This document shows, in pieces, positions 1 to 6,340 of a DNA stretch of 13,337 bases (its first letter is position 1; every line of letters begins with the position of its first letter). Where the stretch lies: contig JAFZCF010000022.1 in NCBI GenBank assembly GCA_017552165.1, forward strand, positions 1 through 13,337, given 5' to 3'. The position numbers and the translations under genes were made by a program. The notes below the pieces were generated by a model. The model was given only the letters and a program-made list of their open reading frames with translations, did no database searches and was not told the DNA's origin. The stretch comes from Clostridia bacterium (lineage in GTDB: Bacteria; Bacillota_A; Clostridia; Oscillospirales; CAG-272).

Positions 1-84
1 GAGCCGAATTATGAGGAGGATATACTCATCATATCGAAGGAAATCGCTTCGCTGTTTTCGGACGGTCGCGATATATCGGAATAA
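1..84 (+). CDS. 3' end of an unidentified gene (partial, 27 residues)
   Basis: Reading frame 1 is open from the window edge to a TAA at 82-84 and gives 27 residues ending in LFSDGRDISE. The stretch has no motif I recognise, so no function is offered. The support is that the frame is open to the edge and that a converging minus-strand gene with its own terminator follows directly. The gene's start and most of its body lie outside the window. No good plus-strand terminator follows: the hairpin at 111-132 has its T-run on the minus-strand side only. Confidence 0.5.
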   Translation, partial: EPNYEEDILIISKEIASLFSDGRDISE

Positions 85-105
85 AATGACTTTTGACGAA
101 GTAAC

Positions 106-132
106 AAAAAGAGCCGCGGTAAAACGCGGCTC
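106..132 (-). terminator. Rho-independent terminator of the ABC exporter gene
   Basis: Read on the minus strand, a perfect 8-bp stem GAGCCGCG/CGCGGCTC with a 6-base loop (plus-strand arms 111-118 and 125-132) is followed by TTTTT (plus-strand AAAAA at 106-110). It begins 14 bases after the exporter stop codon at 147-149. On the plus strand the stem is followed by TGTGCTTTG, a poor U-tract, so it should mainly stop minus-strand transcripts. Confidence 0.88.
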
Positions 133-146
133 TGTGCTTTGAAAAA

Positions 147-2087
147 TCAGCTTTCCTGTTTCCCAGCGTGATCGCGGATCTCCTCCGCCGAGGCGATATA
201 ACGCTCGGCCTGGGCGGAAAACAGCTCGTAGTACTGCTTTTTCGCCGCCATGAGCTCGGCGTGGGTGCCGATCTCGACTACTTTGCCGTTTTCGAGCACG
301 ACTATCTTGTCCGCCGTCGTCGCGCTCGAGAGCCGGTGAGACACGAATATCGTCGTGCGGTCGCGGCGGAGCTCGTCGAACTGGCGGTATATCTCCTGCT
401 CGGCTATCGCGTCGAGGGAGGCGGTCGGCTCGTCGAGGATCAGTATGTCGGTGTCGGAATAGAACGCGCGGGCGATGGAGAGCTTCTGCCACTGGCCTAT
501 CGAGAGCTCTATGCCGTCGGTTTCAAAGTACTTCATGAGCGGAGTGTCGTAGCCGCCGGGGAGGGCGCTGATAAAGCCCTCGGAGTTGCTCCTCCGCGCG
601 GCCTCGGTCACGTTTTCCTCGTCGAACGGCCGGCTGATCTGACCGAACACGATGTTCTCCCTCACGCTGACCGCGTATTTGCCGAAATCCTGGAAAATGA
701 TGCCGAATGCCGAGTAGACGTCCCCGACCTCATACTCGCGGATGTCGTAGCCGTCGAGGAGGATGACGCCCTCGGTCGGGTCGTAAAGTCTCGTGAGGAG
801 CTTTATGAGCGTCGTTTTGCCGGCGCCGTTCAGCCCGACGAGCACGACGGTCGAGCCCTCTTCTATCACGAGATTGACGTGGTCGATGACGCGCTTGCTG
901 CTGCCGGGATAGCTGAACGAAACGTCTTTGAGCTCAAATCTGTGGGCGACGTGGCGGGTCAGCCGGCGCGGCTGTCCGTCCGAGACCGGCACGACGGTGC
1001 GCTTTCTCTCCATAAAGACGATGAGGTTGTCGATGAAGAGCGTCCCCTCGTAGATCGAGGCGAAGATGCCGATCAGGGCGCTGACCCCCGACGCGACCGA
1101 AATGAGAGCGCCGGAATAGAGCGAGAAATCACCGACGGAGTATTTACCACCGCTCACTCCCGAGGCGATGAAAACGTAAAGCAGCGTCATCACGCAGGTC
1201 GAGGCGATAGAGGTCAGGGTCTGCCATACGCCCTCGGCGACGAAGAGCTTTTTGAGCCCCGAGAAATATTTCGCGAAGACCGAGCGGTATCTGTCTATGA
1301 ACGTCCCGCCGAGGTTGAAGATCTTGACCTCCTTTGCGAGGTCCTTGTTCGTCATCAGCGAGGAATAGTAGTTGAGCTGACGGCGGTCCTTGGAGCGGTG
1401 GCGCATGTAATTGAAGTTTTTCTTGCGGTATATGAAGGTGATGACCGCCGAGGGTATCGCGAAGGCAGCCATGACGAAGGGCGCGAAGGGGCTGACCGCC
1501 CAGAGGATCACGACGAATGTTATGATCGAAATGAGGCGGCTGACGATATTGAAGCTCGCCTGGAGGATCTGGATGGGACGGTGTCCCGCCTCGCGGCTCG
1601 CGTTCTCGAGCTTTTCGTAGAAATCCGGAGTGTCGTAGTCGGCGAGGTCGATCTCCATCGCCTTTTTCATTATCTTGACGTTGACGTGGTTGACGACGAG
1701 CTCTCCGGCGATGCTCGAGAGGGTGGACGACACCTGTCCTATCACCCCGGAGACGACCTGATAGACCGCCTGGACTATGAGGAGCGTCACGACGCCCCCG
1801 GCGACCTTTCCTCCGGCCTGCGCCGTCTGCCACGCCGTCGCGAGCTCGTCGATGAGTGCCGCCGAGATCTTCGCGGCTATGACCGGCAGGACGCCGTTCA
1901 CTATCGCCGTGAACATCATAAGGAACAGGATCCACGGCCGCGTCTCCCATACGAGGCGGAAAATGTAGAAGAGTCTGTACGTGAACTTCGAGACTATGCG
2001 CCAGACGTATCCCGGCACCTCTCTGACGCTCTTCGGCTTCGGCTCTCTGAGTTTGTCTGTCCCGTTTCCGGGAGGCGGTCCCATCAT
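147..2087 (-). CDS. ABC-type half-exporter, fused permease and ATPase (646 aa)
   Basis: This is a membrane exporter of the multidrug/peptide (MdlB-like) class that should work as a homodimer or with a partner half-transporter. The N-terminal half (about residues 45-360) holds around six hydrophobic segments. The C-terminal ATPase has Walker A GLNGAGKTT (418-426), a Q-loop IIFQDFG with Q466, signature LSIGQ (528-532), Walker B ILILDE (548-553), and an H-loop VSHRLS with H584. All catalytic residues are present; the signature has Ile for the usual first Gly of LSGGQ. The start is ATG at 2087, with GGAGGG (plus-strand 2096-2101) 8 bases upstream. A TTG at 2144 also opens the frame but lies inside the promoter. 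Substrate is unknown. The gene stands alone, with its own promoter and terminator. Confidence 0.93.
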   Translation of the reverse strand: MMGPPPGNGTDKLREPKPKSVREVPGYVWRIVSKFTYRLFYIFRLVWETRPWILFLMMFTAIVNGVLPVIAAKISAALIDELATAWQTAQAGGKVAGGVVTLLIVQAVYQVVSGVIGQVSSTLSSIAGELVVNHVNVKIMKKAMEIDLADYDTPDFYEKLENASREAGHRPIQILQASFNIVSRLISIITFVVILWAVSPFAPFVMAAFAIPSAVITFIYRKKNFNYMRHRSKDRRQLNYYSSLMTNKDLAKEVKIFNLGGTFIDRYRSVFAKYFSGLKKLFVAEGVWQTLTSIASTCVMTLLYVFIASGVSGGKYSVGDFSLYSGALISVASGVSALIGIFASIYEGTLFIDNLIVFMERKRTVVPVSDGQPRRLTRHVAHRFELKDVSFSYPGSSKRVIDHVNLVIEEGSTVVLVGLNGAGKTTLIKLLTRLYDPTEGVILLDGYDIREYEVGDVYSAFGIIFQDFGKYAVSVRENIVFGQISRPFDEENVTEAARRSNSEGFISALPGGYDTPLMKYFETDGIELSIGQWQKLSIARAFYSDTDILILDEPTASLDAIAEQEIYRQFDELRRDRTTIFVSHRLSSATTADKIVVLENGKVVEIGTHAELMAAKKQYYELFSAQAERYIASAEEIRDHAGKQES

Positions 2088-2120
2088 TGAAACATCCCTC
2101 CATTTTATATATGTGGGATA

Positions 2121-2149
2121 ATTATACCATCCGCGGCTTTTCAATGCAA
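2121..2149 (-). promoter_or_regulatory. Sigma-A-type promoter of the ABC exporter gene
   Basis: Read on the minus strand: -35 TTGCAT (plus positions 2144-2149), a 17-base spacer, and a perfect -10 TATAAT (2121-2126) preceded by an extended TGG. The predicted transcript starts near 2114, leaving a leader of about 27 bases before the ATG at 2087. This rules out the upstream TTG at 2144 as the start. Confidence 0.82.
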
Positions 2150-2177
2150 GCGGAAAATCTAAAATACGCGGCGGGGA

Positions 2178-2206
2178 TTTACAAAAACCGCCCGGGGTGA
2201 TATAAT
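2178..2206 (+). promoter_or_regulatory. Sigma-A-type promoter of the amidase operon
   Basis: -35 TTTACA (2178-2183), a 17-base spacer, and a perfect -10 TATAAT (2201-2206) preceded by an extended TGA. It diverges from the exporter promoter, with 28 bases between the two -35 boxes. Transcription should start near 2213, very close to the ribosome binding site GGAGGG at 2216-2221, so the untranslated leader is under 20 bases. Confidence 0.82.
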
Positions 2207-2230
2207 TTCACCGACGGAGGGACTTTTATC

Positions 2231-3145
2231 ATGGATCTTAAAGGCTCGGCGGCGGCAGTGATCGCCGCGATAACGCTTGTCTCGTGCACGGCGCAGGGAG
2301 GGGCACCGGGAGGCGCCGCCACGGCGCGGCGCGATTTTCCCGTCCCGACGGAGGGCTTCGTCGAGAGCGTTAGCACCGAAAAGGGCACCGAAGGGCTCAC
2401 CGATATCCCGACGGAAACCGAGTCCGCGCCGGGCGAAAGTTCGGTCACGGAAAAGGCGGCGGAGACGGACCCCGTCCCGGCGACCGAAACGACTTCAAAG
2501 CCGACCGGAAAAGCAACCGAGACCGATCCCGTACCCGCGACCGAAACGACCGCGGAGCCGGAGGAACAGACCGCTTTCCGCGATATGTCGCCGCTTTCGG
2601 TAGAATATTACATGACGCCGGTCGAGAACTACTCTTTCGAGCGCGACAGGGATATCGAGTTCGTGATGATACATTTCTCAAGCAACGTCAAGGCCAAGCC
2701 GACCGACCCCTACGTCGTCGACGATATAAAGGATATCTATCTGAAAAGCGAGGTCAGCACCAACTACGTCATAGACAGGGAAGGGAAAATATACTGTTTC
2801 ATGCCCGAATACCGCTGCGCATGGCACGCCGGGGTGGGTACCTGGAAGAACGACGCGCGGCTCAAGGACAGAATGAACAGGTATTCGATAGGCATAGAGC
2901 TTCTCGCCATGGGTTCGGAGAGCGAAATGCTCAGGTATATAACGGCCGAGCAGTACGCCGCCCTCGACGAGGGGCTGATCGGATATACCGACGCACAGTA
3001 CGAGGCGCTCGGGGCGCTTCTCAGCGATATATGCGGAACCTACGGCATCCCGCGCGACCGGGATCACGTCATAGGACATCAGGAATACGCGACCAAAAAA
3101 CCGGACCCCGGAGAGCTTTTCGACTGGAACAGGATAATAAACTGA
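2231..3145 (+). CDS. Lipoprotein N-acetylmuramoyl-L-alanine amidase (Amidase_2/PGRP fold, 304 aa)
   Basis: Predicted zinc amidase cutting the bond between N-acetylmuramic acid and L-Ala of peptidoglycan, anchored on the outer face of the membrane. The signal peptide ends in lipobox LVSC, so Cys19 should be lipidated. Residues 20-118 are a Thr/Glu/Pro-rich linker with an 11-residue repeat. The catalytic domain spans about 140-304. Likely zinc ligands are H148 (in MIHFS), H283 (in IGHQEYA) and D292 (in KPDPG). E223 in GIELL fits the catalytic Glu of AmpD-like enzymes, and AWHAG (197-201) is a family motif. The usual SxHY segment reads STNY here (N178). The start has GGAGGG 9 bases upstream. The stop lies 40 bases before the next gene, so the two are likely co-transcribed. 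The fold is sure; cell-wall turnover versus scavenging is open. Confidence 0.92.
   Translation: MDLKGSAAAVIAAITLVSCTAQGGAPGGAATARRDFPVPTEGFVESVSTEKGTEGLTDIPTETESAPGESSVTEKAAETDPVPATETTSKPTGKATETDPVPATETTAEPEEQTAFRDMSPLSVEYYMTPVENYSFERDRDIEFVMIHFSSNVKAKPTDPYVVDDIKDIYLKSEVSTNYVIDREGKIYCFMPEYRCAWHAGVGTWKNDARLKDRMNRYSIGIELLAMGSESEMLRYITAEQYAALDEGLIGYTDAQYEALGALLSDICGTYGIPRDRDHVIGHQEYATKKPDPGELFDWNRIIN
2462..2551 (+). repeat. Duplicated linker repeat ETDPVPATETT in the amidase
   Basis: Residues 78-88 and 97-107 of the amidase are identical (ETDPVPATETT), 19 residues apart. The DNA copies at 2462-2494 and 2519-2551 differ mainly at third codon positions, so the duplication is either old or maintained at the protein level. 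It lies in the extended linker between the lipid anchor and the catalytic domain, where it probably sets reach across the cell wall. Confidence 0.8.
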
Positions 3146-3185
3146 AAATACACGGCGCATAATTTTGCACGGCAGGAGGTAAAGC

Positions 3186-6100
3186 ATGACTGAAATAACC
3201 GAAGAAACAAAAAAGAAGGAAAAGGCAAAGATCGCCCCGGCGATTATAGTTGTGATATCGCTCGCGGTCATTATAGCGGCGGCAGCGGGAATATACGCTT
3301 CGGTGGCGCTGTCCGTACCCGATTACGCGAAAGAGGCCAAGGAAGCTTTCGGAATGATGTTTCCTGAGCTGAAGTCCGCGCTCGGAGATATAATCGAAAT
3401 CGATTCATCGGAAAACGTTTCCGAGAGTGCGGACCTTTCGATTTCGGCAGATGCGGCGGGCCTCATGAACGATATCGTGTTTTCGATTTCGGGCGGCAGG
3501 ATCGGCAAGGATTCGGAGAAAAAGATAGAACTCAAATCCGGCAAGGCAGAGTTCGGACTCCGCATTACCGAGGACATGACGAACGGCAAAGTGCGCGCCG
3601 CACTCAAAATGACGTCCGGAGGAAATTCCTCTTATTTCCGGAGGTCAGAGAACAATCAGTACTATTTTCTGATAAGCGGCGCGACGGAAAAACTTGACGC
3701 GTCTTCCATCAACCCGGAGAAAAATGATAAATCTCCGATTTCGCCGGAAGTTTACGGCATCCTCCGCGCAGCTATGGAAAACCTTGAACGGAAATATGCC
3801 GAAATTCAGAACGGCGGAGAAACCGAAGAAAACGCAGACTCGCGGAAAGAACTCATCGGGCTGATAGCAGACAATCTGAGCAAAACGGCAAAAACCGATT
3901 TCAGACGGGATTTCTCGTCCGGCATCGTACCGGACAAGATAATAATCGTCACGGTGGATGGGGAATGTCTTACAAAGCTCGGCGGGCTGATTTCCGAAAA
4001 GGCGAGTGAACTGACCGGGCTTGATGCGGCGTATTACCTTGAGATTGCCGGGATAATCGAACGGATAGCGGAGACGCAGCCGGTCCTTTCTGTTTCGATT
4101 ACCGACCGCCGCGGGAGAATCGTTTCGTTTTCGTTCAAAGCTGGATTCGAGGTCCCGGATCTTCCCGACGTTGCCGGAGAGATGTTTTCAAAGGTTAATG
4201 CAGACGTACGAAGAAGGGCCGAGGCAGTTTTGAACTTTTCAATCGAATACGGAGAAAACTGGATTTACGGAGCGGGAAAAGATCCGGTATCGGCCTGCAG
4301 GTTTATCGCAGATTACAATTTCGGATATGAGGAAAACGAAGAAGGTGACGACCCTGAAAAGGGAAGGATTATCCTGACCGTTTCGCGCGGCGCGGACAAA
4401 GCAGTTTACGATATTTTCGAAGAAAAGCCTGAGGACAATCAGGCGAAGATAAGGATTGAAGCCGGGACGACAGACGGAGGACTTTCTTTCGAGGTTACTG
4501 ACCAAAACGGAGTAAAGCTTATCGCGGGAGAGGGTAAATACCGGACCCGGACAGGCGACAACGGGGAGAGAACTGCTGAGTTTTCGATTGATAAATGTGT
4601 TGTCAAGGTAAGCAGGAAAACGTATCAGAAATCCGCGGGAGGGAAAACGGAGCGGCTGGAAGATTTAACGCTCGAAAAACTGCTCACATATACGATTAAA
4701 AATCGCGATGCCGTCCTGACTCCATCATCGACTAATGCAAAATTTCTCTTTGCGCTGACTGACGAGGAGGTCAATCAGCTTTTCGGAGAAGAGTATTATC
4801 CGACGGCGCTGGCGGAATTTGCCGCCGAGATGTCGAGGCAAAGCGACAAAGAGATGATAAGCGCGGACGGATTTTATCTGTCTCCTCCGGAGTCGTTCCG
4901 CTCAACGGGGGAAAAGTACGCCAAGAAGTATGCCGAGGCACTGACAGACTATCAGGCGCTTCTGGGATTTGTCGACGGAACGGCGTGTCTGATCAGGTGC
5001 TATGACGAGGGCACCGGCGTGTGGTACGTCCTGACATACGATCAGTCTCTTAAACAGGCGCTGGCGTATATTTATGTGGATATGACACCTGATCTGATAG
5101 ACATCACACGCACTGGCTCTCTTGAGGACGGCCTGTTTGTGATGGACGACGATATAACGAGAGGCAGGATGATCCCGGAACTGGCGATGCGCATTGATTC
5201 GTTCGGTAATGCCGTGTCGCAGACTGGTACGAATGCAGAAAAGCTGCTAAAAGCGGTCGACGGTGCAAAGACAATCAAGCTGAAGTCTGTCAAAGATTAT
5301 GGAACGCCGGCGATAGTCGGCAGACCGGCATACGACAAAAAGAACGGTACCGTGGCGTTACCTGTTGGCATAGGTGTTTACGTATATCGCGCCGATGGCA
5401 AATATATCGGCATGATCTCGTCCGAGAACGACGAGGCGGCTCTTAATGCCGTCGCGGCGGGCGACGGATGCTTTATCGTTGCGCCTGAGCACGGCAACGC
5501 GCTGCTGATATATGATTCCGCAACGCTGAAAAAGACCGGAAAAATTGATATTCCGCGTCAGCACAGGATGGAAGAAATTATCCGAGACGGAGATATGCTT
5601 TTTGTGAGATGCGAATACTATCTGTTGTCGGTCGATCTCAGGACCGGCTCGGCAACCGCCACGGAGGAATATGATTCCACGACCGGAATGGCGCTCGACA
5701 GGAAAAATCATCGGCTTGCCGTGACCACGCTCAAAACCTACACCGATAACGAGAAAAAGGGACTTTACGTTTCGTATTACGACACCGTCACGGGGAAACG
5801 CGTCTCAGAGCAGGATCAGGTTCTGCGCGCACAGTCCGGCATGAGCAACTACGCCGTTTCGTTCAATAACCGGGCCTTTGTACTTACGGGGCCGGGCATG
5901 CTGACCATCGGAGAATTCACAGAAGACGGGATTCGCCGCGCGGCGGAAATAGGCGGCTTTTCGGGCCTGCCTTACGGATATAAGGTTGCGTACGAGATCG
6001 ATACCGGATCCGACGATATCAGGGCGGCAGTTCTCGACGGACCGGGCACTGCCGTCAGCACGCTTATAGTAAGAAACGGCGGAACCCCTGTCGTTATCGA

Positions 6101-6200
6101 AGGCAGATTTGACTACATCTGCCCTTGCGGTGACGGGCGCGTTGTCGTGTCGTCAAGCTACAATCAGCATTACCTTGCCATTATTGATCTCGGTAAATAG
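3186..6200 (+). CDS. Large membrane-anchored extracellular protein with C-terminal beta-propeller-like domain, function unknown (1004 aa)
   Basis: I do not recognise a named family. A short charged cytoplasmic tail (1-15) is followed by one hydrophobic segment (about 16-44) with no lipobox and no clear signal-peptidase site, so it looks like an uncleaved N-terminal anchor with about 960 residues outside. Residues 45-690 are beta-rich with no recognisable catalytic motif. From about residue 697 to the end, propeller-blade-like units recur: VYVYRADGK (731), LLIYDSATLK (773), LLSVDLRTG (813), LYVSYYDTVTG (860), LTIGEFTEDG (906), a unit near 958, and LAIIDLGK (997). The spacing is about 40-50 residues, as in YVTN/WD-type propellers. 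AGGAGGT at 3174-3180 fixes the start. It follows the amidase by 40 bases and ends just before a strong terminator, so the pair forms one operon. By eye its base composition is less GC-rich than both neighbours. Confidence 0.85.
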   Translation: MTEITEETKKKEKAKIAPAIIVVISLAVIIAAAAGIYASVALSVPDYAKEAKEAFGMMFPELKSALGDIIEIDSSENVSESADLSISADAAGLMNDIVFSISGGRIGKDSEKKIELKSGKAEFGLRITEDMTNGKVRAALKMTSGGNSSYFRRSENNQYYFLISGATEKLDASSINPEKNDKSPISPEVYGILRAAMENLERKYAEIQNGGETEENADSRKELIGLIADNLSKTAKTDFRRDFSSGIVPDKIIIVTVDGECLTKLGGLISEKASELTGLDAAYYLEIAGIIERIAETQPVLSVSITDRRGRIVSFSFKAGFEVPDLPDVAGEMFSKVNADVRRRAEAVLNFSIEYGENWIYGAGKDPVSACRFIADYNFGYEENEEGDDPEKGRIILTVSRGADKAVYDIFEEKPEDNQAKIRIEAGTTDGGLSFEVTDQNGVKLIAGEGKYRTRTGDNGERTAEFSIDKCVVKVSRKTYQKSAGGKTERLEDLTLEKLLTYTIKNRDAVLTPSSTNAKFLFALTDEEVNQLFGEEYYPTALAEFAAEMSRQSDKEMISADGFYLSPPESFRSTGEKYAKKYAEALTDYQALLGFVDGTACLIRCYDEGTGVWYVLTYDQSLKQALAYIYVDMTPDLIDITRTGSLEDGLFVMDDDITRGRMIPELAMRIDSFGNAVSQTGTNAEKLLKAVDGAKTIKLKSVKDYGTPAIVGRPAYDKKNGTVALPVGIGVYVYRADGKYIGMISSENDEAALNAVAAGDGCFIVAPEHGNALLIYDSATLKKTGKIDIPRQHRMEEIIRDGDMLFVRCEYYLLSVDLRTGSATATEEYDSTTGMALDRKNHRLAVTTLKTYTDNEKKGLYVSYYDTVTGKRVSEQDQVLRAQSGMSNYAVSFNNRAFVLTGPGMLTIGEFTEDGIRRAAEIGGFSGLPYGYKVAYEIDTGSDDIRAAVLDGPGTAVSTLIVRNGGTPVVIEGRFDYICPCGDGRVVVSSSYNQHYLAIIDLGK

Positions 6201-6206
6201 CCCCTT

Positions 6207-6235
6207 TCTTCCCCGGGTTTCCGGGGAAGATTTTT
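6207..6235 (+). terminator. Rho-independent terminator of the amidase/propeller-protein operon
   Basis: A perfect 10-bp stem TCTTCCCCGG/CCGGGGAAGA (6207-6216 and 6221-6230) with a GTTT loop, followed by TTTTT (6231-6235), begins 6 bases after the stop codon. It is the strongest terminator in the window. The A-run after it (6236-6240) gives no convincing minus-strand use. Confidence 0.93.
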
Positions 6236-6272
6236 AAAAATTCGGCGGCGGAACACGAGCTTTTCACATTTT

Positions 6273-6306
6273 CCGTCGCATAACCTTCACAGCGACGGGG
6301 TATAAT
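6273..6306 (+). promoter_or_regulatory. Promoter with operator-like inverted repeat for the beta-helix lipoprotein gene
   Basis: A perfect -10 TATAAT sits at 6301-6306, but there is no good -35 at 16-18 bases upstream (GCATAA at the 17-base position). Directly upstream lies a perfect 7-bp inverted repeat, CCGTCGC (6273-6279) and GCGACGG (6292-6298), with 12 bases between the arms. It covers the -35 region and the spacer. A poor -35 plus a dyad in this place suggests control by a DNA-binding regulator. No regulator gene is adjacent. The repeat could also be a short 5' hairpin if transcription starts further upstream. Confidence 0.6.
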
Positions 6307-6340
6307 TGTACCGTAAAATAATCAGGCGAGGTGAACTGTC

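Noticed and set aside
86..142. 18-codon frame MTFDEVTKRAAVKRGSVL after the first gene
   Set aside because: It has no ribosome binding site of its own and runs through the exporter's terminator hairpin.
168..2090. Plus-strand open frame of about 640 codons opposite the ABC exporter
   Set aside because: It is antisense to a gene with every ABC motif intact. Its product is rich in Arg, Asp and Glu with no recognisable domain, which is typical of a shadow frame in GC-rich DNA.
2088..2144. Longer N-terminus of the exporter from a TTG at 2144
   Set aside because: The TTG lies within the promoter, upstream of the predicted transcription start, while the ATG at 2087 has a good ribosome binding site.
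2462..2551. Short repeats in the amidase considered as a CRISPR or mobile-element trace
   Set aside because: There are only two copies, in frame within a linker, and they differ at third codon positions. This is a protein-level repeat.
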